Under the pieces are notes generated by a model, which made no database searches, was not told the DNA's origin, and saw only the letters and a program-made list of their open reading frames with translations. This document shows positions 35,643-45,094 of a stretch of DNA of 64,000 nt, in pieces. The position numbers were made by a program, and so were the translations under genes. Source of the DNA: Victivallaceae bacterium (GTDB taxonomy: Bacteria; Verrucomicrobiota; Lentisphaeria; Victivallales; Victivallaceae); NCBI GenBank assembly GCA_024405735.1, contig JAKSOF010000010.1:22897-86896 (forward strand), in the 5' to 3' direction. Positions within the stretch are counted from its first letter, which is position 1, and each line of letters starts with the position of its first letter.

Positions 35643-36467
35643 TCAATTACATTTATTTTTCTGTCCCGGCACGCGGGCAACGATTTTTCCGGCGGGACGG
35701 AAAAGACAGGCGACGTAATCAAACAATACGCAGAAACACAAAAGCGGAATCGCTTTCATATTGCGCATAAAGATCCTGCGTCCCCCGCAAAAAGTACGGT
35801 AGACCCACTCCGCCCCCCACTTGCGGACAAAGCGGGGAGCCCACTGCCGACGTCCGGAATGAAAGTCAAACGCCGCGCCGACACCGAGCATAACGGGCAC
35901 ATTGATGTTATTCAAATGCTTTTTCATCCAAAATTCCTGTTTCGGTCCCCCTAATCCGACCCAGAGCAAATCGGCGTGACTGTTTTCGATCATTGTCTTG
36001 ACTTGAAGTTCTTCTTCCTCCGTTAAATCCCGAAACGGCGGCGTATAACACCCCGCAACGATCATTCCGGGATTTTTCGATTTCAGATTGTCGGCAAGCT
36101 TCTGCACAACGCCATCCCCTCCTCCGAGAAAGAAATGCCGCCATTGACGTGCGACACCGTATTCGCATGCATGCAGCATAAAAGACGGACCGGAAACGCG
36201 TGATACGGGCCGCCGCAGATTCCATTCCATTTCCTTTTGAAGAACGATCCCATCCGGATAGATCAAACTCGCGTCAGCGATCACATCGTGCACTTTTTTA
36301 TCAAAAAGAGCGTGAAAAAAAAGATTGCCTTCAAAAAAGCATACATAATGATGCTCATTCAATTGGATCAACATTTCGATTTCAGACAAAGCCTGCTCGA
36401 CACTTGAAACGTTAATGGGAATATTGTGAATTTTCCCCGTCTGAAAAAGAGTTTGGGATTGAATCAT
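35643..36467 (-). CDS. WecG/TagA/CpsF family glycosyltransferase (GT26)
   Basis: Adds an N-acetylmannosamine-type or similar sugar to an undecaprenyl-diphosphate-linked sugar. Typical blocks: YPDGIVLQKEMEW (family DGxGVV position), RVSGPSFMLHACEYG, HFFLGGGDGVVQKLADNL, VAGCYTPPF, LLWVGLGGPKQEFWM and GVGAAFDFHSG. 274 residues, last gene of the leftward polysaccharide operon. Its natural acceptor would be the lipid intermediate made by the WecA-type fusion. A short C-terminal hydrophobic segment (LLCFCVLFDYVACLF) suggests membrane attachment. Confidence 0.88.
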   Translation of the reverse strand: MIQSQTLFQTGKIHNIPINVSSVEQALSEIEMLIQLNEHHYVCFFEGNLFFHALFDKKVHDVIADASLIYPDGIVLQKEMEWNLRRPVSRVSGPSFMLHACEYGVARQWRHFFLGGGDGVVQKLADNLKSKNPGMIVAGCYTPPFRDLTEEEELQVKTMIENSHADLLWVGLGGPKQEFWMKKHLNNINVPVMLGVGAAFDFHSGRRQWAPRFVRKWGAEWVYRTFCGGRRIFMRNMKAIPLLCFCVLFDYVACLFRPAGKIVARVPGQKNKCN

Positions 36468-36483
36468 TGTCCGCTATTCCTTT

Positions 36484-37767
36484 TTAATACAAAATAAAAT
36501 CGTCAAAATAAACATCTCCGGAAAGAAAATGCAACACAAGAAAACAGGTATCTCCGCCCCGCAACGTCTGACTGTCAAACACGATCTGCCGACGATGCCA
36601 ATTACTGTCATTATGATACCCGAACCAATAGTGCACATTCGGCATACGGGTTTCCCGGTTATATACAAAAAATGTAATGATGTATTGGGAATGCGGAATT
36701 CCTTTGGCATAGAAAGACAAATACTTTTTCTCACCAAGCGGGATCTTGGACAAATAGCGAAAATAAAGCGATAAATCATTCCCCCGAAGATGCAATGCCT
36801 CGCTTTCCTTGCCGTCGTGATCCAATACTTTCGTTTTTTCGAAAAAGAAATCACAGGGTCTGACGGGGCTGCAGTCAAAACCCCAATGCGCGGGGATATC
36901 CCATTTTTCATCTTTCATTTCCGGGATGCGGCAACTGTTGGCGAAAATTTCCCGCATCGCATCTTTTTCCTTTTCTCCGGCGGAAATTTCAAAATTCCCG
37001 TTCTGTATTTCCTGCCGCCTCCCCGCCAAAGAGGGAACCTCCATCGGAGGAGTTTCGCGCTTCAAGAGAATAGTGAAGCGATCCTTTTTGCGGCGATTGG
37101 TATAGGACTGGTAAACGATCTCCCATTTCTTTTGCGGATCGTTTTCCAACAATTTTTCGATTTCAGAGGGGACTCGACAATTTTTTTCCGTAAAAATCAG
37201 ATAGAGCGGTTTTTCATAGCGATCGAGCATCTTCAAAAAATCAGCCTGCTGCATTCCCATATCGGAATACTTCAAAGCCGTCACGTTTTCCGCGCCGGTG
37301 TAGTATCGGATCCGCCAAAAATCCTTTCCGTCAGGATAGAGAAGCGTCACGGAATGATCCGGATTTTTTTGCATACTCCTTTTCAGTGCGTCCATCCCGC
37401 GAAGAAAATAATTATCCTCTGTACGAAACAATTTTCCGCAACAAGCTACAATCAAACAAAACAACAGCAAAAAAGACCACGCCTTCGGTTGAAACACACC
37501 AAGATAACGGGTAAAACGCGGGCTGATGATCCATATCGCATACGGGATCGCAAATCCAATCAGGATCAAAGCATAACGCGACGACGATACTTGGACTATC
37601 ACCCGAAAAAGCAATATATATATGCTGATAACCGCAAAAAAAGCCAGGATACTGTCGCTCTTTTGTTTTTTCCACATCAAAATGGAAATGAGCAATCCGG
37701 CGAAACCGAAAATCGCAACCGGAGGAAACAAAAGTTCCGGAATCTTCTGGAATAAAAACTCTATCAT
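36484..37767 (-). CDS. C-terminal part of a split GT-C-like protein, with a carbohydrate-binding-like domain
   Basis: 427 residues: three or four hydrophobic segments (residues about 10-110), then a soluble region with a beta-rich end (ALHLRGNDLSLYFRY, YLSFYAKGIPHSQYIITFFVY, GDVYFDDFILY) resembling a jelly-roll carbohydrate-binding module. It is in the same frame as the upstream gene 37777-38589, separated by a single TAA and three codons. AAGGGA 5 bases before its ATG could allow separate translation. The two pieces together would form a normal GT39-like protein of about 700 residues. Confidence 0.6.
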   Translation of the reverse strand: MIEFLFQKIPELLFPPVAIFGFAGLLISILMWKKQKSDSILAFFAVISIYILLFRVIVQVSSSRYALILIGFAIPYAIWIISPRFTRYLGVFQPKAWSFLLLFCLIVACCGKLFRTEDNYFLRGMDALKRSMQKNPDHSVTLLYPDGKDFWRIRYYTGAENVTALKYSDMGMQQADFLKMLDRYEKPLYLIFTEKNCRVPSEIEKLLENDPQKKWEIVYQSYTNRRKKDRFTILLKRETPPMEVPSLAGRRQEIQNGNFEISAGEKEKDAMREIFANSCRIPEMKDEKWDIPAHWGFDCSPVRPCDFFFEKTKVLDHDGKESEALHLRGNDLSLYFRYLSKIPLGEKKYLSFYAKGIPHSQYIITFFVYNRETRMPNVHYWFGYHNDSNWHRRQIVFDSQTLRGGDTCFLVLHFLSGDVYFDDFILY

Positions 37768-37776
37768 ACTTTTCCC

Positions 37777-38589
37777 TTAATGAAAGTGCGGCAGGATCCG
37801 CTCAACGACATAATAATTCAGAGCGTTCCACAAGCTGATATTCCCCAATGCACAAATCAGAATGATCGTTCCGAGCATAGTCGAAAGAAAAACCGATAAA
37901 GGAATACCGCTTCTTTTGAAAAAAGGTTTCAAAAAGAAACACATTGCCGTCACCATAAATAAAATGAATTCAAAACCTTCAATTCTCGTCACAATAGCAA
38001 AACCCGTAAAAATACCGCACAAGACAACATATCTGTTTTTCAGAGACTTGATCCAGCAGAAAAGAAAAAGGAAAAAACAACCGCAACACAAAAAGTAAGT
38101 CGTATCACGCAAAACAGTCGCAGAATACTCGCACAAAGACGGATGCACTGCCACCAAAAGAGCACAAGCCAAAGCAAAAATCCGTTTCTGTGGCCAAAGC
38201 ACCTGAATGCTGAAAAAAATCACCGGAACCAACAGCGTACCGACAACGATATTGTACCACACCGCCGTCGGCTCCAGCGGAAAATTAAATTTTTCAATCA
38301 GTATCCCGGGCACTATAAACGCCCCCGGTAAAATCGGATGGGATGCGAATTCGCCATTTCCCAGACAAAGCGCATTCCACGACACTCCGGTTGTCCACTT
38401 TTGTAAAAAAAGCAAATAAAAACAGGCATCCCGAAAGAGTTGCCGGCAAAGCATATAGCGAAACCAACGGACAAGAGTCCCGCCGATAACGATCAGAAAT
38501 AAAACCAGACCGACCCGCTTTTGCATCCACTCCGTGACTACGGCAAGCCACTGCTCTATTTTTGTGGATACGCTACTTATAGAACACAT
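37777..38589 (-). CDS. N-terminal part of a split GT-C (GT39-like) glycosyltransferase
   Basis: About 270 residues with seven or eight hydrophobic segments. The first loop, CRQLFRDACFYLLFLQKW, and HPILPGAF match the Asp-containing first loop and following segment of ArnT/PMT-type enzymes, and VTRIEGFEF is also typical. Two starts are possible: ATG 38589, overlapping the upstream GT2 gene by 17 bases (used here), or ATG 38625. The frame ends at a TAA and resumes in the same frame at 37767. Either a nonsense mutation or a two-polypeptide arrangement. Confidence 0.65.
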   Translation of the reverse strand: MCSISSVSTKIEQWLAVVTEWMQKRVGLVLFLIVIGGTLVRWFRYMLCRQLFRDACFYLLFLQKWTTGVSWNALCLGNGEFASHPILPGAFIVPGILIEKFNFPLEPTAVWYNIVVGTLLVPVIFFSIQVLWPQKRIFALACALLVAVHPSLCEYSATVLRDTTYFLCCGCFFLFLFCWIKSLKNRYVVLCGIFTGFAIVTRIEGFEFILFMVTAMCFFLKPFFKRSGIPLSVFLSTMLGTIILICALGNISLWNALNYYVVERILPHFH

Positions 38590-39466
38590 AACGTATGATC
38601 TCAGAAAAAGAATTACCGGACACACCGCGCCAGGAATTTATCATGGTAAAACACTGACGACGTTCAGAATAATAAATCAACGGTGTTTTATAGTGCACAA
38701 AAAGCCTCATCAACGCCCTTATCACTGACACTTTTGCGCCGATCCTCCACAAAAACGACGGATACTTTTTCTTGCCCCGCAAAATGATTTTCACTTCGTC
38801 TTCGTATGTAGAATCACGACGGGATAAGGAATCCGCACGCTTCATGAAAGCGGAAAACGGAATATCGACCGTCGCCAAGTCCGCATACTGCGCAAAACGG
38901 GTCCACAATTCAAAATCACCGGCGGCACGATAAGAAGAGTCAATGCCGCCGGCTCTTTCGTACAAACTTTTGCGCCAGAACATATTTTCCTGTTGAAGCA
39001 AGCCCCGCACATCACTGCGGCACCATCCGTTTTGAATATATTTCCTGGGGATCGCGGCGGGTTGCGTATAGATTTTCGTCAACTGATATTTTTCATTGAG
39101 AAACGCCGGCACCCCCATGACCCAATCCACGTCCGGGTGATTTTCAAAAATTTCACTGATCGTCCGCAATGTCCACGGCATGGATTGATCGTCGGCATTC
39201 AGCCAGCACAACACATCTCCCGTCGCCCGCGCGAAACCTTTCCGGATCGCGTCATACATTCCCTTGTCCGGTTCGTGGATCACGCAGGTGATCCTGTCGC
39301 GATACCTTTCTATCACATCCATCGTATGATCCGTCGAAAAGCCGTCTACGATGATATATTCCAGGTTTTCATACCCCTGGGAAAGAATGGATAAAATCGA
39401 TCTCTCGATATTGTTTTCCGCATTGTAACAAGGCGTTACGACCGTGATTTTAGGGCAAGGACTCAT
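38573..39466 (-). CDS. Family 2 glycosyltransferase
   Basis: About 297 residues, GT-A fold: KITVVTPCYNAENNIERSI at the N-terminus, YIIVDGFSTDHT, DKGMYDAIRKGFARATGDVLCWLNADD (the metal-binding block is NADD) and a C-terminal DFELWTRFA catalytic-type segment. The ATG at 39466 overlaps the upstream stop as ATGA and has AAGGAA 8 bases before it, so it is preferred over 39487. Cytoplasmic, transfers one sugar of the repeat unit. Confidence 0.88.
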   Translation of the reverse strand: MSPCPKITVVTPCYNAENNIERSILSILSQGYENLEYIIVDGFSTDHTMDVIERYRDRITCVIHEPDKGMYDAIRKGFARATGDVLCWLNADDQSMPWTLRTISEIFENHPDVDWVMGVPAFLNEKYQLTKIYTQPAAIPRKYIQNGWCRSDVRGLLQQENMFWRKSLYERAGGIDSSYRAAGDFELWTRFAQYADLATVDIPFSAFMKRADSLSRRDSTYEDEVKIILRGKKKYPSFLWRIGAKVSVIRALMRLFVHYKTPLIYYSERRQCFTMINSWRGVSGNSFSEIIRYVFYK

Positions 39467-40767
39467 CCGATATTTCCTTTTTTCCAATCCTCTTCCGGCT
39501 GTCCCGCCAAAAGATCGCTGTTGCTCTCCAAAAATTTATTTTGAAACAGGGAATACTTCCGCTGTTCCGCCGCAATGATCATTCCTATCACAATTAAAAT
39601 GTAAGCCGGATACGACGGATAAATGATAATGTGGCTTACCAAAGATAAAACGAAAAAAAAGATCCAGGCGGAAAAAAACGGAGCAAAGTATTCCGATCGA
39701 CGACGCTTCAATTTAATGCAGTATACCAGAAGCAGGAGATGCAACAAAACGTAAAGTGCAAATCCCAGGATGCCGAAATCATAAATCATTTCCAGAAAAT
39801 CATTGTGCGCACTGCGGAACATCGTACCGAATATCGAAGAAAAATACTGCTGAACCGCGTTCGGACCGTGCCCGATCATCCACTCGGTTTCGGTATTGGT
39901 TTCGATCTCCGTCCAAAGATCCTCGTAAATATCGATCCGTCCGCTTCCCCCGTCCTCCTCTATCGCCTCCAATCGATCCAGCGCCTGTGCGCCATAGGTC
40001 GAATAACAGAAAACACCTGCGATGACGACCAGAAGCGATATGCAGATCAGGATATTTCTCAACGCTTTTTTCTTTTGCAGACTCGGTCGGCAAAGACTGT
40101 AAACGATGATGGATAAAACCGATACGATAAGCAAACTGCGTTTCATCCCGATAAGACCGGCTGCCATAAGGATGAAAAGAATGATATTTTTCCGGATTCC
40201 GCTTTTCAGCATCAGACCCCCCGGCAGCAACAGGACGATGAAAAATATCGTCGAAATAATTTCGATCCCCTCCTTTTCCTGATCGTGAGAAACCTGCACG
40301 GAAAAATCATAAAATATCAGCATGAGAGTTAAATGTATCGCCCAAAGCCACGGCAACAACTTCACAAATTTGTCCAAACACTGCGGCCTTGTATAAGCAA
40401 CGGCATAGCTTCCGCTCAAACACAGCACCCAAAAGATCGCCTGAAAATAATCTTTTACGAAGTTCTGATAGGACGGCAGGATCGGAATAAGTATGGTATA
40501 GAGCAAAAGAATGAGAAACGTACAGATAAAAATCCAACCGCCGACGCCGCTGCTGTTTTTCGGGAAAAAGAAGAGCAAAACGACGAGGGAGATCATATCA
40601 AAAACGCAAACCATCGCCAAGCGGACAAAGGAAAACAAAACGCTGTCGGGGAAATAATACACCAATTGCGAAAATATCGTATTCACCGAGAGACAAAGGA
40701 GCAAAGCCGTACAAAACTGATTTGCCTTTGATTGACGCAAAACGACTGCCGAATCTTCCATAATCAT
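39463..40767 (-). CDS. O-antigen polymerase/ligase-like membrane protein
   Basis: 434 residues with about 11-12 membrane segments and one long loop holding SGRIDIYEDLW, IGHGPNAVQQYF and SAHNDFLEMIYDFGILGF. The HN-type loop motif is the signature of the Wzy/WaaL O-antigen ligase superfamily. It polymerises or ligates undecaprenyl-linked repeat units at the periplasmic face; the sequence alone does not tell polymerase from ligase. The ATG overlaps the previous stop as TAATG, so the genes are coupled. Confidence 0.82.
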   Translation of the reverse strand: MIMEDSAVVLRQSKANQFCTALLLCLSVNTIFSQLVYYFPDSVLFSFVRLAMVCVFDMISLVVLLFFFPKNSSGVGGWIFICTFLILLLYTILIPILPSYQNFVKDYFQAIFWVLCLSGSYAVAYTRPQCLDKFVKLLPWLWAIHLTLMLIFYDFSVQVSHDQEKEGIEIISTIFFIVLLLPGGLMLKSGIRKNIILFILMAAGLIGMKRSLLIVSVLSIIVYSLCRPSLQKKKALRNILICISLLVVIAGVFCYSTYGAQALDRLEAIEEDGGSGRIDIYEDLWTEIETNTETEWMIGHGPNAVQQYFSSIFGTMFRSAHNDFLEMIYDFGILGFALYVLLHLLLLVYCIKLKRRRSEYFAPFFSAWIFFFVLSLVSHIIIYPSYPAYILIVIGMIIAAEQRKYSLFQNKFLESNSDLLAGQPEEDWKKGNIG

Positions 40768-41546
40768 TAACTTCTCATACTCTTTGCTTTATGCCATTCC
40801 ATAAAAAGACGGCTGTGGACGCGCGGGATCCAAAACAAATCCCGCAGAGAAGGATTCACAGTTCCCGGGATCGCGGAAAACGCCATCTCGTACCCTGACT
40901 GACGGGCGACATCCCGGCTTTTTCCGGAAACCGCCATCGGAGTTCCGTAAGGGTAAGCAAAAAAGCGTACCGGCACGTGAAACATTTCGCGCAAGTGCTC
41001 CCCCGACCCCTGAATTTCTTTTCCCATTTCCGGGCTGAACCGCAACATACCGTGACTCATACTGTGACCGCCAAGAGTGCACAACGGATCGCAGACGATC
41101 TCCTCCAACTGCGTTTTGCGGATAAAATCTTCTTTATCGATCAACTCCGGCGCCACAAAAATGGTATACGGCATATTTCTTTTTTTCAGTTCCGGCCACG
41201 CCGCCGTGTAAAATGTAGCAGAAATATCATCAAAAGTCAAGACGGCGAACCGCTTTTTTTGCGGATTCATCTCCCGGATGCGCTCCGCCGCTTCCGGCAA
41301 TGCGAGGACTTCCCATTGGTCGGCGAGAAAATCCAGACATCCGGCAAATTCCTCCGGAGTCATGGTACAGGAATACAACCCCTCTTTTGAGGAAATAACG
41401 TGAAACATCAGAATGGCACTTTGAAAAGCGGATACATCGGCATATTGCAACCGCGCTTTTTCCTGACAGGACATCTCACGTTTGTAAAAAATATACTGCC
41501 AATACCAACTGATTTGTTTATATATTTTTTGCGGAAAAATAGTCAT
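40767..41546 (-). CDS. Polysaccharide deacetylase (NodB/CE4)
   Basis: 259 residues with the CE4 motifs: LTFDD (catalytic base and metal Asp), HSMSH (HxxxH metal ligands), and FAYPYGT. No signal peptide is seen, although residues before 45 are partly amphipathic. It is expected to remove N-acetyl groups from a lipid-linked or polymeric hexosamine. The gene starts 29 bases inside the 3' end of the threonine-synthase-like gene. Confidence 0.85.
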   Translation of the reverse strand: MTIFPQKIYKQISWYWQYIFYKREMSCQEKARLQYADVSAFQSAILMFHVISSKEGLYSCTMTPEEFAGCLDFLADQWEVLALPEAAERIREMNPQKKRFAVLTFDDISATFYTAAWPELKKRNMPYTIFVAPELIDKEDFIRKTQLEEIVCDPLCTLGGHSMSHGMLRFSPEMGKEIQGSGEHLREMFHVPVRFFAYPYGTPMAVSGKSRDVARQSGYEMAFSAIPGTVNPSLRDLFWIPRVHSRLFMEWHKAKSMRS

Positions 41547-42642
41547 AATACAACATTCCCGTTTTCAAGCCGCTTCCGGTCAGCGGCAAAACCACCGTTT
41601 TGTCTTGTCCGATCTGATTCACACACCGCATAAATGCGGCGTAAACAGACGCGGAGGTCGGTTCTACAAAAAGCCCGTTTTTGGCAAGTGTAAGGGCGGC
41701 ATCCAGAATTTCATCGTCCGATACCGTAACAAAGCCCCCATCCGAAGCGCGGACGGCGCAAACGATTTCCGCAAGACGGGGAGGTGCCGCAACGGCAATT
41801 CCCTCCGCGAGCGCGGGGCGGGTGCTGGCTATGCTTTCCCAACCGGGTTCCATACTTTCCCGAACGGGGGCACAATGCTCCGATTGCACCGCGATCAGTT
41901 TCGGCATATGATCGATCACGCGCGCCTGATACAATTCCCGGATCGCCAACCAGGTTCCCAGCAGAAGCGATCCGCTTCCTACGGCAATAAAAATATAATC
42001 GGGGGCTTCCCAGTCCAACTGCTCCGCCGTTTCATAGAAAAAGGTTTTGTTTCCCTGCACAAAAAAGGGATTCCATGAATGACTGGCATAACACATATCT
42101 TGCGCGGCTTTTTCCGCCGCGACCGCGCAATCTTTGCGGCTTCCCGGCACACTGCAAATACAAGCGTGATAGGCGTGAAGCTGCGCAAATTTGACCTTGG
42201 AATTGGTGAATGGCACAAAAATATGCGCATCCATTCCGGCAGATGCCGCGTATGCGGCAATGGAACACGCGGAATTGCCGGAGGAGTCCTCCACCAATTT
42301 GCTTACATTCATCTCCTTTAATCTACTGATCATCACGGAAGCTCCGCGGTCTTTGAAAGATCCCGTGGCACTCATATATTCCAATTTCGCATACAATTTA
42401 CCGGAATACAGATTTTTCAACAGATGAAGCGGCGTCATACCTTCGCCGAGGGAAACGATGTTTTCCGAATTTTCCACCGGAAGAAATTTCCGGTAGCGCC
42501 ACAACGAAAAATCATCCTTTTCTATATCGGAAACGCGAAAGGAAAACGACTGATCCAAATTCAACGGCGCGCCGCAGTCACATTTGTAGCGTTGTGCCGT
42601 CAATTCATATTTTTGCTTGCAGACAGAACAGACGAGTTGCAT
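41518..42642 (-). CDS. Threonine-synthase-like PLP enzyme with zinc ribbon
   Basis: 374 residues of the fold-type II PLP family. The N-terminus has a Cys4 zinc-ribbon (CSVCKQKY and CDCGAPL), the PLP lysine is in ATGSFKDRGA, followed by DSSGNSACSIAAYA and VAVGSGSLLLGTW. These match threonine synthase-type enzymes. Its place in the middle of a polysaccharide operon, overlapping the deacetylase gene, suggests a dedicated role such as making a modified amino acid for polymer decoration. A role in ordinary threonine synthesis cannot be excluded. Confidence 0.8.
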   Translation of the reverse strand: MQLVCSVCKQKYELTAQRYKCDCGAPLNLDQSFSFRVSDIEKDDFSLWRYRKFLPVENSENIVSLGEGMTPLHLLKNLYSGKLYAKLEYMSATGSFKDRGASVMISRLKEMNVSKLVEDSSGNSACSIAAYAASAGMDAHIFVPFTNSKVKFAQLHAYHACICSVPGSRKDCAVAAEKAAQDMCYASHSWNPFFVQGNKTFFYETAEQLDWEAPDYIFIAVGSGSLLLGTWLAIRELYQARVIDHMPKLIAVQSEHCAPVRESMEPGWESIASTRPALAEGIAVAAPPRLAEIVCAVRASDGGFVTVSDDEILDAALTLAKNGLFVEPTSASVYAAFMRCVNQIGQDKTVVLPLTGSGLKTGMLYYDYFSAKNI

Positions 42643-42645
42643 AGT

Positions 42646-43779
42646 TCAAGCCCTTTCGTTATACTCTTTATCCTCGATAAAAATATCTTTCAAGTATGCC
42701 CGGGATAAGTCTTGAAGTTTCGTCAACCGGGCAGTCCCGTCGGTTTCCGCAGATGCTCCGTCCTCCGGGGGGATCGGAGTTTCCGGAAAGATCAACCGCT
42801 TTTCCATCCCCGCATTTTTCAACAGCGTGACCAGACGGTCGCTGCTCTCGCGGATTGCCGCCATCGTGATAAAAGGAATACGGAAAATCAATGCGAAACA
42901 GGTGCCGTGAAAAGAATCCGTCACAATGTATTCGGCGTGACGCAGAAGTGAAAGAAACTCTTTCGGTCCGCAATCGTAAAGCTGTTTTTCGACGGGATAA
43001 AACTTGTGCGGTTTCGTGGTGATGACGTAAACCGGCACATGGAGACGATCGGCAATGGCCTTCGCTTTTTGGATCAGCGCGTTTCCCCCGTTCAATTCAT
43101 ATACGGCAATGTATTTTTGCGGAAAAAGGCGTTCCCCGGCGAGAGATTGCCAAAAGGATGCATCGGGCAGAAAAACGGGATCCAGCACGACGGGGGGGCG
43201 CGAGCCGGTCATTTTTTCCAGCAACCGCGCGCCGCTTTCCTCTCTCACGCTCAACTGAAAGAAATCTTCGACCCACGGTTTCAGGATATCAAGCGTTTCC
43301 GGCTTGATGGTATCGGTACCGAAACTTGCCGCATACGCGATTTTTTTCTGTTTCTGTCCGACGGGGAAGTTCAGATAAAAAATACGGCGTCTTTTTCCCT
43401 CCGGCTGAAAAACCTGATCGCTTCCGCTGACGTATACATCCGCCGGCGGCGGATTTTTCAAAACATCCTCCTCCGACTCATACGCGCGGGAAGTCAGATG
43501 AAGCCATTCCCGACGGAACCGGATGAAACGGCGGATCTTCCGTTTCAGAGAAGCGTAGCGCAACAGACAGAAAAAATGATAGAATATCTGGCGCAAACGG
43601 GAATCGGAGTAAGGGGCAAAAACGCGGAAAAGTTTTTGATGATACGGGGTGTTCAAATTCAAACTTTCCGCGTCAACGCCGATACCGCGAAGATAGTTCA
43701 CCAGTCCGCAACATTGCAATACCGCACCGTAATTGATGTGGTTCAGCGTATAGATGACAGCTTTTTTTTCATTTTTCAT
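42646..43779 (-). CDS. Polysaccharide pyruvyl transferase family protein
   Basis: 377 residues: N-terminal INYGAVLQCCGLVNYLRG, DVYVSGSDQVF, KKIAYAASFGTD, VREESGARLLEKMTG, DPVFL and the C-terminal TDSFHGTCFALIF. This is the PS_pyruv_trans pattern, so it likely puts a pyruvate ketal on a sugar using phosphoenolpyruvate. Overlaps the flippase gene by 11 bases. Confidence 0.87.
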   Translation of the reverse strand: MKNEKKAVIYTLNHINYGAVLQCCGLVNYLRGIGVDAESLNLNTPYHQKLFRVFAPYSDSRLRQIFYHFFCLLRYASLKRKIRRFIRFRREWLHLTSRAYESEEDVLKNPPPADVYVSGSDQVFQPEGKRRRIFYLNFPVGQKQKKIAYAASFGTDTIKPETLDILKPWVEDFFQLSVREESGARLLEKMTGSRPPVVLDPVFLPDASFWQSLAGERLFPQKYIAVYELNGGNALIQKAKAIADRLHVPVYVITTKPHKFYPVEKQLYDCGPKEFLSLLRHAEYIVTDSFHGTCFALIFRIPFITMAAIRESSDRLVTLLKNAGMEKRLIFPETPIPPEDGASAETDGTARLTKLQDLSRAYLKDIFIEDKEYNERA

Positions 43780-45079
43780 ACAAAGATTTCAACTTTTTCT
43801 TGAATGCTCTGCCGATCACCGTTTTGGGACAAAAGAGCGTAATTGCCAAAAACAAGAAATTGCATAAAAAGTAAACCAGGAAATTCAAAACCACGCCCCA
43901 CGCGGCTCCGTACGTCCCCCATTTTTGGATGAGCACGTAAAACATCCCGATCGTCAGACAAGAACCTACGATGCGGGTAAGCAGCGGGATTTTATTGTGA
44001 TTCATGGCAATGGTGATTTGAGACAGGGAATAGTAAAGAGAGGCGGTAACCGAGGAAAACGCGGTAATAACGCAAAAGGGGATCGCTTTCTGATACTTCC
44101 AGGCGGTCAGGAGGTTGACGATCGGCGGCGCGAAAACGACAAACGGGATCACGATCAGCGTGATCAACACGATTTTCAGCAGAACGAAATAAGAGCAACG
44201 CCTAAAATCTTTTTTTGCTACCGATTCGTAAATATCCGGACTGAATGTGGAACTGATCGCATCGGAAAAAACATAAAGGAAATGGGAGATCGACACCCCG
44301 ACGGAATAGTATCCCAATTCTTTCAGAGAAATATGGCGTTCCAAAAAAACCTTGTCGTATCCGTTGGAAAAAAATCCCAGCATCGCGGCAAGCATCAACG
44401 GGAAACAGAATACAAGCATCCGCCGTACCGATCCCCATTGCATCTTGCGGAAAAGATATTCTCTGGCGTCCCAAAGAAAATACCCGAACAAAAGAAAACC
44501 GCCGAGAAAAACACCGCCCAGTTTACCGGCGCTGCCGCCGCCGAGCATCACGAAAAAGACGGAAAACCCGACAGTAAGCACCGCATTGACGGAGTTGTAT
44601 ACAAAATACGGCAGACTTTTTTTCTGCATCTTCAATTGCGTCAGCTTCAAATTGAGCAGTCCCGCCGCCGACAGATAAAACATCGCATACGGCGCATAAG
44701 GCAGGACGGCGATCCGGGAATTCCGGTTGAACCAATTCTGATATCCCCAGATCAGAGCGACGGACACAACGGCGAGCACAGCGGAAAAATAAACCAGAAG
44801 CTGCGTGGTTTCAACGTGAAGTTGCTCCCGCCCCTTTTCGTCGCACTGGAAGTAGCTTCGCATATAGTTGTGCAACAGAAAAAAAGAAATAAGCGGAGCA
44901 AAAAGAAGCGACAAGGAACTGTAAAAACCGACAACGGCAAAATCTTCCGCCGAAAGATAACAGGAAAAAAGCGGCATGGAAACGATGTTGAGAACCATCG
45001 GAACCACGGATGCAAGGAAATAAACCAAAAGGTTGGTCAGAGTTCCTTTATGCCGGACGATGAAGTCTTGAAATGCCAC
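43769..45079 (-). CDS. Oligosaccharide flippase (Wzx/MATE-MOP type)
   Basis: 436 residues with 12-14 membrane segments and MOP-superfamily features: N-terminal LLVYFLASVVPMVLNIVSMPLFS, YLSAEDFAVVGFYSS, GFFSNGYDKVFLERHISLKELGYYSVG, and a C-terminal WGTYGAAWGVVLNFLVYF. It moves the undecaprenyl-linked repeat unit across the inner membrane. A single flippase together with one polymerase/ligase supports a Wzx/Wzy-type pathway. Confidence 0.87.
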   Translation of the reverse strand: MAFQDFIVRHKGTLTNLLVYFLASVVPMVLNIVSMPLFSCYLSAEDFAVVGFYSSLSLLFAPLISFFLLHNYMRSYFQCDEKGREQLHVETTQLLVYFSAVLAVVSVALIWGYQNWFNRNSRIAVLPYAPYAMFYLSAAGLLNLKLTQLKMQKKSLPYFVYNSVNAVLTVGFSVFFVMLGGGSAGKLGGVFLGGFLLFGYFLWDAREYLFRKMQWGSVRRMLVFCFPLMLAAMLGFFSNGYDKVFLERHISLKELGYYSVGVSISHFLYVFSDAISSTFSPDIYESVAKKDFRRCSYFVLLKIVLITLIVIPFVVFAPPIVNLLTAWKYQKAIPFCVITAFSSVTASLYYSLSQITIAMNHNKIPLLTRIVGSCLTIGMFYVLIQKWGTYGAAWGVVLNFLVYFLCNFLFLAITLFCPKTVIGRAFKKKLKSLYEK

Positions 45080-45094
45080 ATCAAACTCCTGCTC

